In this document: positions 50,846-58,594 of the stretch, piece after piece
Layout: every line of letters begins with the position of its first letter
Numbering within the stretch: the first letter of the stretch is position 1
Assembly: GCA_027858855.1 (NCBI GenBank)
Contig: JAQIBV010000007.1
Coordinates: 62,001-126,000 of the forward strand
DNA: 64,000 nt
Reading direction: 5' to 3'
Source: Spirochaetota bacterium
GTDB taxonomy: Bacteria > Spirochaetota > UBA4802 > JAFGJZ01
Translations under genes and position numbers: made by a program
Notes under the pieces: generated by a model
The model's input: only the letters and a program-made list of their open reading frames with translations
Told to the model about the DNA's origin: nothing
Database searches by the model: none

Positions 50846-50873
50846 AAAGAGCTGCCGGTTGGCAGCTCTTTTT
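50846..50873. terminator. Intrinsic terminator, end of 44-51 kb operon
   Basis: AAAGAGCTGCC (50846-50856) pairs with GGCAGCTCTTT (50861-50871) around GGTT, with a run of T residues on the plus strand and A residues before it, so it works in both directions for the two convergent genes. Confidence 0.93.
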
Positions 50874-50899
50874 GGATAATCGGAGAATATCTTGAAGAA

Positions 50900-51736
50900 T
50901 TAACGGAAGTTATTTATTCGTTCAGATTGAATTTCATCAATTTCTACAATGTCTTTAAGTTTTCGGTATTCGATTGATTCGATACCAAATTCTATTTCAG
51001 TTGCCATAAGTAATGCCTGATTTTTTTTCTGCTTGTATTCGATTATTCGCTCTTCACTGATTGATGAGTTATATCTTGAAAGCGATTTTTCCATGTATCC
51101 ATAAGAGCTTGCAAGATATTTATAGGCTTGAACATCCTGTTTTGTCTCGCTATTAATAGCAATATAGCGTTCAAGAATAGGTATGCATGGTTTCAGGTTG
51201 TGAATATCGTACTGAGCCGAGACATAGGCTTTATAGAGACGTATTTGAAACTCTACAAACTTGGGATCTTTTCGAACCTCTTCAGACTGAATCTTATCAA
51301 GATTGTTTATGCTTCTTGTGAAATAGGTAACTGAGCGTAATTTTGCAGAATATTTCATTATACCCTTTTGACGCTTAAGCTGGTTTTCGCGGTCAATCTC
51401 CTGCCAGTACCAGCGTTCATTCAGGTTGTTCTGTTTGTCATATCTCTTTTGCAGGTTAGACAGGTTTGCGTCCATGTCGCGAAGGATATCCATGCCTATT
51501 GAATATTCATCTATGGCCTGGGTCAGTATTAATTCGGAATATTCTTTAGAGAGTTTTTTAAGGTCATTAAGAGCTTTCGCATATGGGTGAAAATCGTCAA
51601 CTCTCCACTGACCTCCCATTTCTGATGGTACACTGTCGCCATCTGCAGCGGCGTCCTGAGCAGGTAGTGATATAATCAGACAAAGGGCTGCAATAAGGGA
51701 TATGAGGCTTATTAACAGACACTGTTTACTTTTCAT
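50900..51736 (-). CDS. Exported helical (TPR-like) protein, possibly flagellar-sheath related
   Basis: I start at ATG 51736 (AGAGGAA 6 nt upstream), giving 278 residues with a signal peptide (LLISLISLIAALCLIISLPA). The mature protein is alpha-helical: RVDDFHPYAKALNDLKKLSK near the N-terminus, then YVSAQYDIHNLKPCIPILER and DVQAYKYLASSYGYMEKSL, a TPR-like pair. The general layout reminds me of exported spirochaete TPR-type motility proteins (BB0236/FcpA-like), but that is a weak recollection and I do not assign it. Convergent with the ATP-grasp gene. Confidence 0.6.
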   Translation of the reverse strand: MKSKQCLLISLISLIAALCLIISLPAQDAAADGDSVPSEMGGQWRVDDFHPYAKALNDLKKLSKEYSELILTQAIDEYSIGMDILRDMDANLSNLQKRYDKQNNLNERWYWQEIDRENQLKRQKGIMKYSAKLRSVTYFTRSINNLDKIQSEEVRKDPKFVEFQIRLYKAYVSAQYDIHNLKPCIPILERYIAINSETKQDVQAYKYLASSYGYMEKSLSRYNSSISEERIIEYKQKKNQALLMATEIEFGIESIEYRKLKDIVEIDEIQSERINNFR

Positions 51737-52089
51737 AGAGATTCCTCTTTTATAGATATTTCCGGTTATTGGGTGCTTTCTATTTGTATCGGTTTTCCAG
51801 TTGAATCTAATACATCGCACGAAACCTATAAATAGAGTCGGTTTCAGAACTATTAATGTTTAGTATTTAATAATTGACAGAATAAATATATAAAAAAAAT
51901 CTAATAATTGCAATAGGGTTTATGAAAATTATATTTTTATAAGTGGCTATGTTTTTAAAGGCTCATTTTCATAAAATATATTTCTTATGTTCTTGCGTAG
52001 GGCTGTTTGCTCTGAAATTTCGTAAAATGGTAAATTATAAGAATTTACCAAGTTCTCTTTCTTTAAAATTATTCTATCCTGGCGGTACT
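51737..52089. other. Divergent intergenic region
   Basis: AT-rich spacer between the exported helical protein and the helicase-loader gene. The ORF of the latter extends back to 51943, but that extension is Phe/Lys-rich, without a start signal, and I treat it as non-coding. No other feature seen. Confidence 0.5.
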
Positions 52090-52905
52090 ATGACTCAACA
52101 TCCTGCAGAAAAGACCCGAACGATTAAATTTTGTCAGTTTTGTGAGGGAACCGGAATAATCAAAAATCCGGATGCCTATATCACAGGGGAAAACCCCATA
52201 ACACCATGTCCAAAATGTGTTTTGCCTCATTGTAAATGCGGGGGAGAGAGCCCCTATCTGTATATAAAAGAGGGTAAGGTTGCCGAGTGTCCCTGTAATC
52301 CGGTACGTTATCGCATTAACAAAATAACACATCTTTTTGCGCAATCTGATATTGACAAAAAATTCAGATGGCTTTTCCTTAACGATTTTAATGTAAAAAC
52401 ACAGACAGATAACCGTGTCAAATCGGCTGCTTACAAAATTATTCATAATTTTCCGGATGTTACCAAGGGGCTTTTCTTATGGGGGAACCCGGGTACCGGA
52501 AAGACGATGATTTCGGCAATAATACTGACTGAATTAATCAGCCGGTATGCTATTTCGGGAAAATTTCTAAAAATATCACGAAATTTTTTCGGTAAACTGC
52601 GATCGACCTTTGTTGAGGGTAGTAGTCTGTATGGTATGTCGTCTCAGATAGAGCGTGATCTTGCAACTTTGGATGTTCTGATTGTCGATGATTTCGGTGT
52701 TCAGCGTGATTCGCCATGGGAGCAGGAGACTCTTTATAATCTGGTTGATTCGCGGTATGATGCCGAAAAGTTTACTATTTTTACTTCGAATAATAACCCT
52801 GTCGAGTCTATGAAAGAGATGGGCGGGGGGCGAATTCTTTCCCGAATCAAAGAGATGTGCTATATTATGGAGCTTTCGGGCGTTGATCATCGTGATGAAA
52901 AATGA
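52090..52905 (+). CDS. DnaC/DnaI-type helicase loader ATPase with Cys-rich N-terminus
   Basis: From ATG 52090 the protein has 271 residues. Residues 1-75 are cysteine-rich: CQFCEGTG, CPKC, CKCGG and CPC, a DnaJ-like zinc-finger pattern like the N-terminal zinc domain of DnaI-type loaders. The AAA+ core has Walker A LWGNPGTGKTMIS, Walker B VLIVDDFG and an arginine-rich C-terminus (GRILSRIKEMC). It is expected to load the DnaB hexamer (encoded at 34-35 kb) onto DNA. IstB-like transposon ATPases are the alternative, but no transposase is near. Its last 4 nt overlap folK. Confidence 0.85.
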   Translation: MTQHPAEKTRTIKFCQFCEGTGIIKNPDAYITGENPITPCPKCVLPHCKCGGESPYLYIKEGKVAECPCNPVRYRINKITHLFAQSDIDKKFRWLFLNDFNVKTQTDNRVKSAAYKIIHNFPDVTKGLFLWGNPGTGKTMISAIILTELISRYAISGKFLKISRNFFGKLRSTFVEGSSLYGMSSQIERDLATLDVLIVDDFGVQRDSPWEQETLYNLVDSRYDAEKFTIFTSNNNPVESMKEMGGGRILSRIKEMCYIMELSGVDHRDEK

Positions 52906-53384
52906 TTGAAGATGTTTATATTGGAATTGGCACAAACCTGGGTGACAGGGAGGGCAATATTGCTCGTGCCTGTCGAGAACTTACAGCAGACGATATTATC
53001 ATAGTAAGACAAAGTTCGGTTCTAAATACCAGTGCCGTAGACTATGTTGATCAGCCCGATTTTCTGAATACCATTGTTCATGTTCGTACAGATCTTTCTG
53101 CTGAAAATCTGCTTGAGAGACTTAAATTGATAGAAAACCGGATGGGGCGTGAGCGTACATTTTTAAAAGGACCTCGAATTATTGATCTTGATATGCTGAT
53201 TTATGGAAAAAGGGTCATTATAACGGAAGGACTTGTAATACCGCACCCTGGAATTATTCACCGTGATTTTATATTGTATCATCTGATCGAGTTGGATGAA
53301 GATATGCGTGATCCTGAAATTGGAAAACTTTACAAAGAGGTCTATTATGACAAGAAAGGGCATGACTGTTCAAGCCTTTCGTGA
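52902..53384 (+). CDS. folK: 2-amino-4-hydroxy-6-hydroxymethyldihydropteridine diphosphokinase
   Basis: The 160-residue HPPK transfers pyrophosphate from ATP to 6-hydroxymethyl-dihydropterin in folate synthesis. The family blocks are present: YIGIGTNLGDREGNI, QPDFLNTIVHVRT and the catalytic stretch GRERTFLKGPRIIDLDMLIY, followed by IPHPGIIHRDFIL. The ATG overlaps the loader's stop (ATGA), so translation is coupled. panB begins inside its last 38 nt. Its grouping with panB links two pterin/pantoate pathways that both use one-carbon folates. Confidence 0.95.
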   Translation: MIEDVYIGIGTNLGDREGNIARACRELTADDIIIVRQSSVLNTSAVDYVDQPDFLNTIVHVRTDLSAENLLERLKLIENRMGRERTFLKGPRIIDLDMLIYGKRVIITEGLVIPHPGIIHRDFILYHLIELDEDMRDPEIGKLYKEVYYDKKGHDCSSLS

Positions 53385-54153
53385 AATGAAGTCGGCAGGA
53401 GAGAAGATATCCATGGTGACATGCTATGACTTCTCGATGGCTCGCTTGGTAGCTCGTTCCTCAGTTGATGTAATCCTGGTGGGTGACAGCTCTGGTATGA
53501 TTCATGCCGGATACGATAACACTCTGCCGGTAACAGTTGACGAGATGATTTATCATTCACGTTCTGTAAAGCGCGGGGCGCCGGATTCATTCATTATCAC
53601 GGATCTCCCATTTTTGTCATATCATGTTTCGAAAGAAGATGCGATTAAAAATGCTGGAAAGTTAGTTAAAGAGGGGCAGGCTAACAGTGTGAAGCTGGAG
53701 GGTGGTGCCTATTTTTGTGATATTATATCGCACCTGCAGGCCTGTTCGATTCCTGTTTGCGGACATTTGGGTATGACGCCGCAGTCAATTAATAGTTTTG
53801 GTGGATTCAGAATACAGGGCCGCACAGAAACTGATGCGAGCCGTATGATTGATGATGCCAAAAGAATAGAAGATGCCGGAGTTTTTGCACTAGTGCTTGA
53901 GCTGGTTCCCGAAGAGCTTGCTGCCAGAATTACAGAGGCCTTAGAGATACCGACAATTGGAATTGGAGCCGGTGTTCACTGTGACGGCCAGGTTCTTGTT
54001 TTAAACGACATTCTCGGGATGGACGATTCGTTTAAACCTAAAATGGTCAAAAGATATGCGGAGCTCTGCACCCTTATTCCAGAAGCTCTGAGTTCATACA
54101 GCAGGGATGTAAAATCGTCTGCCTTTCCCGATGCTGAACACTCGTTTAAGTAG
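53347..54153 (+). CDS. panB: 3-methyl-2-oxobutanoate hydroxymethyltransferase
   Basis: I start at ATG 53347 (AGAGG 7 nt upstream), giving 268 residues. The product MTRKGMTVQAFREMKSAGEK is normal for PanB. Motifs include VTCYDFSMARL, ILVGDSSGM, SVKLEGG, CGHLGMTPQSINSFGGFRIQ and IGIGAGVHCDGQVLVLNDIL. PanB makes ketopantoate from alpha-ketoisovalerate using 5,10-methylene-THF, the first committed step to pantothenate and CoA. It overlaps folK by 38 nt. panC and panD are not next to it; non-coding repeats follow. Confidence 0.96.
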   Translation: MTRKGMTVQAFREMKSAGEKISMVTCYDFSMARLVARSSVDVILVGDSSGMIHAGYDNTLPVTVDEMIYHSRSVKRGAPDSFIITDLPFLSYHVSKEDAIKNAGKLVKEGQANSVKLEGGAYFCDIISHLQACSIPVCGHLGMTPQSINSFGGFRIQGRTETDASRMIDDAKRIEDAGVFALVLELVPEELAARITEALEIPTIGIGAGVHCDGQVLVLNDILGMDDSFKPKMVKRYAELCTLIPEALSSYSRDVKSSAFPDAEHSFK

Positions 54154-54349
54154 AAGTTATTTACACTGAAAATTTAGCTTATTTTAACCCCTGCCAGTAA
54201 GCGTCCCTGTGCATAATCTAGCATTCAGAAAAAAAGAAAAATGCTTAAATTTTCGGAAGCCCCTCTGTTCTAAACTCTATTCGGTATTAGATATGGACTG
54301 TTATAGTCATTCAAAACAAAAAAGTTTGCATGAATGTGCTTATATAACA
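54154..54349. other. Intergenic, no feature seen
   Basis: Non-coding spacer after panB. No terminator hairpin was found at its expected place. Confidence 0.4.
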
Positions 54350-54645
54350 GTAGGGAACTTCGAAAAATCACCATGTTCCAGAAGGAACCTCGTTTAAGTG
54401 CCTATTAAGGATAATTTTTCTCGCAGGGCTCGAAAAAACGCAGAAATCTTTCGCTTTAAGTATAGCGCAAATATTTCTGCTTATTGATAATTTTTCTCGC
54501 AACGCTCGAAAAAGCGCTAAAATATTTGCGCTTTAAGGACAGCGCAAATATTTTAGCTTATAAGAATTTTTCGCAAGTTCCTTTGCTGGTCGCAAGATGA
54601 CTCTTGCTGCTCGCATATGCGGCCTAGTTGAAAAGTTAATTATTA
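54350..54645 (+). repeat. Dispersed intergenic repeat, copy R2 with internal tandem duplication
   Basis: It begins with TAGGGAACTTCGAAAAATC (54352-54370; the motif also occurs near 2262 and, inverted, near 62350) and continues as an R element like 8368-8561, from about 54379 onward. Here the CCTATTAAGGA core is followed by an insert of two 76-nt units (54410-54485 and 54486-54561), each with TTTTTCTCGCA and a hairpin. The 37-nt unit found twice in R1 appears once (54584-54620). It ends near TAGTTGAAAAGTTAAT. No ORF. Confidence 0.82.
54516..54557. repeat. Perfect 17-bp hairpin inside R2
   Basis: GCTAAAATATTTGCGCT (54516-54532) and its exact complement (54541-54557) around an 8-nt loop (TTAAGGAC). 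A degenerate version is at 54440-54480. Confidence 0.85.
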
Positions 54646-55040
54646 GAGATACCCAGTAGCAATAACAGTGTAACTGTAAATTTGCATCATTTATTAGATC
54701 ATTTTCGATATAATATAATTATTTGCATTTATGTAATTTATTAATAATGGTTTTACTTATTTGAGTAAAATGATTGTAGTTTTTCACAGCTTCAAGGAGT
54801 AATACTTCAATAATGATCCTTTTTTATTATAAAAATAAAACTTATATCAATATTTAATTGACGTTAGGCGGGGGGTGATACAGGGTGGGGGAAATTTTTT
54901 AGAAAATTCTAAAAAAAATGATTATTCAAAACACTTGCGCAAAAATTTATGCATGATATCGGTTGCATATGCTGGACTACCAGCAACGGAGCTTGTCCTT
55001 GTAGGTTATTCTTGGCAGAATAATCCCATGGGTAATAGGA
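54646..55040. other. AT-rich segment between R2 and R3
   Basis: About 400 bases bounded by repeat copies in opposite orientation. A hairpin TGCTGG-ACTA-CCAGCA lies near 54969-54984. It carries a chance-looking 60-codon frame that I do not annotate. Possibly the inside of a non-autonomous palindromic element. Confidence 0.5.
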
Positions 55041-55120
55041 AAATTATTATAAGCTAAAATTTTGCGCTGTCCTTAATAGGAACTTAAACAGTGTTGCCTT
55101 CTGAAATTTAGAAATTTATT
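55041..55120 (-). repeat. Dispersed intergenic repeat, copy R3 (inverted, partial)
   Basis: Reverse complement of the first 80 bases of the R element: it holds AGCTAAAATTTTGCGCTG and CCTTAATAGGAACTTAAAC, and ends in the AAATTTAGAAATTTATT arm (to 55120). Small substitutions compared with R1. It lies in inverted orientation to R2, 395 bases away. Confidence 0.8.
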
Positions 55121-55195
55121 CAAATTTCTTTGGTAATTTTTCGAAGTTCTTTATTGTCAAAAATATTTTCTGGTAAGTGTTTAACTGAGGATTTT

Positions 55196-55777
55196 ATGAG
55201 AAATACAACAAAAACAAAAAAAACAGCAAAAACAATCAAACCAACAAAAGTGACTTTTTCTGAAAAGCAGATTCTTAATTCTAAAACTCCGGATGAATAT
55301 ATTCATCGGTCGCTTAATAGTGATGTTTCGCGAGGACAGAAAACAGTGCTATGTCGACAGTGGAAAGAGAAGACAGGTTTTACTAGTGAAGATATTCAGT
55401 ATGCGCGAAATCGTCATCCATACTGGAAGCAGAAAAAGATGTCGGGATGGCAGGACCGTAATCAAAAGCGGTGGAGTGAACACGATTATCGAACAGTTAA
55501 GAAAAATCGGGTAGAGGCTTTCGAAGCTGATATTATTGAACAGTTTTGTGAGCTCAATAAAAAAGACAAAAAAGGTAATTATCTTATGAAGGACTGGGAG
55601 ATAGCCAAAGAGTTACAGCTCTCTATTCCTTCGGTGCAGCACTGGCGTCGCAAGTATCTTCTTGTATTACGACTAGCAGATGCAATTGGGAAAAAACCAA
55701 CCAGGAAATTTATCTTGAAATATATGACCCGTCATGAAAACGGTTTAAGGCGAGAGTATAATGAACTCGTATCTTAA
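55196..55777 (+). CDS. Basic protein with Lys/Thr-rich tail and HTH-like C-terminus, hypothetical
   Basis: From ATG 55196 (GAGG 7 nt upstream), 193 residues. The first 20 are Lys/Thr-rich (MRNTTKTKKTAKTIKPTKV). The middle is Arg/Lys/Trp-rich (QYARNRHPYWKQKKMSGWQD). The C-terminal third has a likely helix-turn-helix, WEIAKELQLSIPSVQHWRRK. This points to DNA or RNA binding, but I do not recognise a family. It sits 17 nt before the DUF115 gene and next to the inverted repeat cluster, so it may belong to the DUF115-flbD transcript or be an accessory insertion. Confidence 0.6.
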   Translation: MRNTTKTKKTAKTIKPTKVTFSEKQILNSKTPDEYIHRSLNSDVSRGQKTVLCRQWKEKTGFTSEDIQYARNRHPYWKQKKMSGWQDRNQKRWSEHDYRTVKKNRVEAFEADIIEQFCELNKKDKKGNYLMKDWEIAKELQLSIPSVQHWRRKYLLVLRLADAIGKKPTRKFILKYMTRHENGLRREYNELVS

Positions 55778-55794
55778 TTCTTAGGCGGGATTTT

Positions 55795-56706
55795 TTGAAC
55801 AAATCAGAAGTTTATGCCTCTTTGAACAGAGGTGTTCTCAGTGAGCGCTTAATGGCGTTCAGTCGTAATCTGACAAAAAACAGAGCCCTGATCACTGATC
55901 AGGGCGGATTGGCCTCTGTTGTACGGTTTTTTTCCGGTGTTCACGTTGTGATTGTAGGTGCAGGTGAATCTCTTGACCGCTCGATTCCGCTTTTAAAGAA
56001 GGTACATCAACGTGATGATGTTGTACTGCTTGCGGTTGATATGGCTCTGGGTGCTCTGTATGAGAATGGAATTGTTCCAGATTTTGCGATTACCTGTGAG
56101 ACTTCTCCACGTGACTTTTTCTCTCCTTATGATACTTCCCGGACAACGCTTCTTGCTTTTTCGTGCTCATCTAACAGTAATCTGAGAAGCTGGAGAGGGC
56201 CTGTTGCCTTCTATAACTGGCTTATCAGAGAAGAGCCTTATGAGTCCCTATGGAAGCGGGCTGGTCTTGATCTGGGCTTTGTGGCCACCGGTAGTACCGT
56301 AACAACACAGGCGCTGTCTATCATTATGGCCCTTCCGTCTTTATCAATAACTGTTATGGGTAACGATCTGGCCTTTGCCAACTACCCCTATTGCCGTGGT
56401 GTATCGTGGTATAAGAGTGTATTACCTGTTATTAACCGCTTTGTACCTGCCGAAACTGCGGCTCGTAACAGTATCCGCCGGGCTCGTCATTTTGATATTA
56501 AGCGCGATGATAAAACCTATTGTACCAATAACCAGTTTTTGGGAGCAAAGTACTGGATTGAGGATTTACTTAGTGTGTCAAAACGAAAGGTTTGTGACAT
56601 GAGTGAACCCGGTGTTTCCGGAAAATATATAAGTAAAATATCTTCGAAGCAGTTTGAAACACTGATTTTTGGAGAGCGTGCCAACAGGAAAAGAAGGAGG
56701 CGATAA
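55795..56706 (+). CDS. DUF115/MptE-like motility-accessory protein
   Basis: A 303-residue protein, TTG start with GGCGGGA upstream. The Rossmann-like core with VVIVGAGESLDRSIPLL, LLAVDMALGALYENGIVPDF, ITCETSPRDFF, FVATGSTVTTQAL and ITVMGNDLAFA matches the DUF115 (6-hydroxymethylpterin pyrophosphokinase MptE-like) family. Its members in flagellated bacteria (Maf, motility accessory factors) act in flagellin glycosylation. Here the start of flbD overlaps its stop, supporting a motility role. The C-terminus ends in a very basic run (ANRKRRRR). Confidence 0.85.
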   Translation: MNKSEVYASLNRGVLSERLMAFSRNLTKNRALITDQGGLASVVRFFSGVHVVIVGAGESLDRSIPLLKKVHQRDDVVLLAVDMALGALYENGIVPDFAITCETSPRDFFSPYDTSRTTLLAFSCSSNSNLRSWRGPVAFYNWLIREEPYESLWKRAGLDLGFVATGSTVTTQALSIIMALPSLSITVMGNDLAFANYPYCRGVSWYKSVLPVINRFVPAETAARNSIRRARHFDIKRDDKTYCTNNQFLGAKYWIEDLLSVSKRKVCDMSEPGVSGKYISKISSKQFETLIFGERANRKRRRR

Positions 56707-56903
56707 TGATAGAGGTGCACAGGTTGAACGGTTCACCGTTTTATATTAATTGTGATCATATTGAAACCATGGAAGAGACGCCTGATACGGTGGTTCATTT
56801 AACAAATGACCGGACTTATGTTGTTACCGAAAAGGCCGAAGAGATAATCAATAAAATAGTCAGCTACAAAAGCCGGATAAGCCTGCCTTCCATTAACCGG
56901 TAA
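56706..56903 (+). CDS. flbD: Flagellar protein FlbD
   Basis: A 65-residue protein with the FlbD pattern: MIEVHRLNGSPFYINCDHIE, METPDT-type turn, LTNDRTYVVTEKAEEIINKI. Its ATG shares one base with the stop of the DUF115 gene (TAATG), indicating coupled translation. In many spirochaetes flbD precedes motA-motB-fliL in the main flagellar operon. Here it is followed by a possible terminator and then by paaK, so the gene appears relocated. The role of FlbD is not well defined; it is consistently flagellum-linked. Confidence 0.9.
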   Translation: MIEVHRLNGSPFYINCDHIETMEETPDTVVHLTNDRTYVVTEKAEEIINKIVSYKSRISLPSINR

Positions 56904-56949
56904 ATTCGCAGGAATTCTTAAAACACCTATAGACAGCTTTGGCCTTGTT

Positions 56950-56988
56950 GCCACTGCGCCGGCGGCAGCGGTATTCGCTGTTTTTATT
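56950..56988 (+). terminator. Possible terminator after flbD
   Basis: GCCACTGCGCC (56950-56960) pairs with GGCGGCAGCGGT (56961-56972) with one mismatch and one bulge and almost no loop. TGTTTTTATT follows after about 7 nt. It is GC-rich in an AT-rich context. The same bases also read as a hydrophobic peptide frame; see findings. Confidence 0.45.
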
Positions 56989-57259
56989 CTGCGTGGAAAA
57001 TCATCGTAAAATTTATATTGACACTTCAGGTTCGATACTGTTTTTTTGGAGTATCCAGATAAGTAACCTAATAAAACTATTTGTTCCTGTTTGAAAAATA
57101 TTAGGGTGCTATTGGTTAAAAAACAGATATTTAGCGGGGCAACTTCCAAAAATATTATTTAAAGACCATTACCAATTGTCTGAATTCATTTTTGGATGTT
57201 CCTTGGAAGCAGTAATCTGATTTCGCAACTTCAGGTCTCTGTAAAAGATGGAGTGTTCT
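56989..57259. other. Intergenic upstream of paaK
   Basis: Non-coding by inspection. It should contain the promoter for the PaaK-ACT transcript; I see no strong consensus. A TTGACA hexamer occurs near 57016. Confidence 0.4.
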
Positions 57260-58561
57260 ATGTTTAATAAAGAATTCGAAGCGATGCCTGTTGCTGAGAT
57301 TAAAAAACTACAGCTTGAGCGATTAAAGTGGTCTTTGAGTCATGCTTACAAAAACAACCGTTTCTATGCCCGGCAGTTTGATGCCGCAGGTTTTAATCCC
57401 GCCGATTTTAAAAGCCTGGACGATATGAGGCGCGTTCCATTCTTAAACAAACAGAATATGCGTGATAATTATCCTTACGGTCTTTTTGCAACTCCTTTGA
57501 AGGACGTTGTGCGAGTACACTCTTCATCAGGTACTACCGGTAACGCGACAGTAGTCGGATATACAGCAAGTGACATTAATGTTTTTGCCGAGGTTGTTGC
57601 TCGTTCGCTTGCCTCATATGGCGCTACTCCTGATGATATATTACAGGTAGCCTATGGTTATGGACTCTTTACCGGTGGTTTAGGGCTGCACTATGGCGGT
57701 GAAAAGTTGGGCTGTTTAACGGTGCCAATTTCTGGTGGTAATACTGAACGGCAATTGATGCTTATAAAAGATTTTGGAACATCAATCCTTGCATGTACTC
57801 CATCCTATGCTTTGAATATTGCAGATTATTTAGAGAAAAAACGTCCTGATTACGATATGAAAAAGACCTCTCTGAGAATCGGTGTTCTTGGAGCAGAACC
57901 ATGGTCTGAAGCGATGCGCGGCGAGATCGAACAACGCCTTGGTATTCAGGCCTATGATATTTATGGTTTGAGTGAGGTAATCGGCCCTGGTGTCTCTTCA
58001 GAGTGTGAGGCAAAAAGCGGATTGCATGTCTTTGAGGATCATTTTTATGTAGAGATTATTGACCCTGATACAGGCGAGGTTCTTCCCGAAGGTGAAAAGG
58101 GCGAGATCGTCTATACTTCACTGACTAAACAGGCTTGTCCGGTAATTCGTTACCGTTCGCGGGATATAACCCGTTTATATCGTGACAGTTGTTCGTGCGG
58201 GCGCACCATGATCAAGATGGAAAAAGTGACTGGACGCTCTGATGATATGCTTATCATCAGAGGTGTAAATATTTTTCCTTCTCAGATAGAATCTGTGTTA
58301 ATGGAAGTTGAAGGAACAGAACCTCATTATCAGATCATTGTCGACCGTTCTGGTGCTCTTGATGATGTAGAGGTGAAGGTCGAAGTTGCCGAAGACTTGT
58401 TTTCGGACGAGTTAAAGGTTCTGGATAATTTAAAGACAAAAATAATGGAGCGTTTTCGCAATGTTCTTGGAATTAGTGCGAAGATAACACTTGTTGAACC
58501 GTTGAGTATTGCGCGCAGTGAGGGCAAGGCTATACGAGTCGTTGATAAACGTCATTTATAG
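57260..58561 (+). CDS. paaK: Phenylacetate-CoA ligase family (PaaK-like) aryl-acid CoA ligase
   Basis: From ATG 57260 (GGAG 7 nt upstream), 433 residues. The family start MFNKEFEAMPVAEIKKLQLE is present, with P-loop-like adenylate motif VHSSSGTTGNATVV, DIYGLSEVIGPGVSSEC and GRSDDMLIIRGVNIFPSQIE. It activates phenylacetate or another aryl-acetate to its CoA ester via an acyl-AMP. In anaerobes these ligases often pair with indolepyruvate ferredoxin oxidoreductase (iorAB) and an ACT protein in amino-acid fermentation. Here the ACT gene follows but iorAB is not visible nearby. Confidence 0.92.
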   Translation: MFNKEFEAMPVAEIKKLQLERLKWSLSHAYKNNRFYARQFDAAGFNPADFKSLDDMRRVPFLNKQNMRDNYPYGLFATPLKDVVRVHSSSGTTGNATVVGYTASDINVFAEVVARSLASYGATPDDILQVAYGYGLFTGGLGLHYGGEKLGCLTVPISGGNTERQLMLIKDFGTSILACTPSYALNIADYLEKKRPDYDMKKTSLRIGVLGAEPWSEAMRGEIEQRLGIQAYDIYGLSEVIGPGVSSECEAKSGLHVFEDHFYVEIIDPDTGEVLPEGEKGEIVYTSLTKQACPVIRYRSRDITRLYRDSCSCGRTMIKMEKVTGRSDDMLIIRGVNIFPSQIESVLMEVEGTEPHYQIIVDRSGALDDVEVKVEVAEDLFSDELKVLDNLKTKIMERFRNVLGISAKITLVEPLSIARSEGKAIRVVDKRHL

Positions 58562-58594
58562 GTAGTCATAAAGTTATTAAGTGAAAAGGAGAAT

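Noticed and set aside
51943-52089. N-terminal extension of the helicase loader
   Set aside because: Low-complexity Phe/Lys-rich sequence without a ribosome binding site; the DnaI-like Cys-rich domain begins after ATG 52090.
54875-55057. 60-codon ORF in the repeat-bounded segment
   Set aside because: Its end is made of R3 repeat sequence, and the composition is non-coding. No family resemblance.
56799-57149. 116-residue leftward ORF opposite the flbD 3' end
   Set aside because: It overlaps flbD in antisense and is explained by the flbD codons plus a GC-rich hairpin. No start signal.
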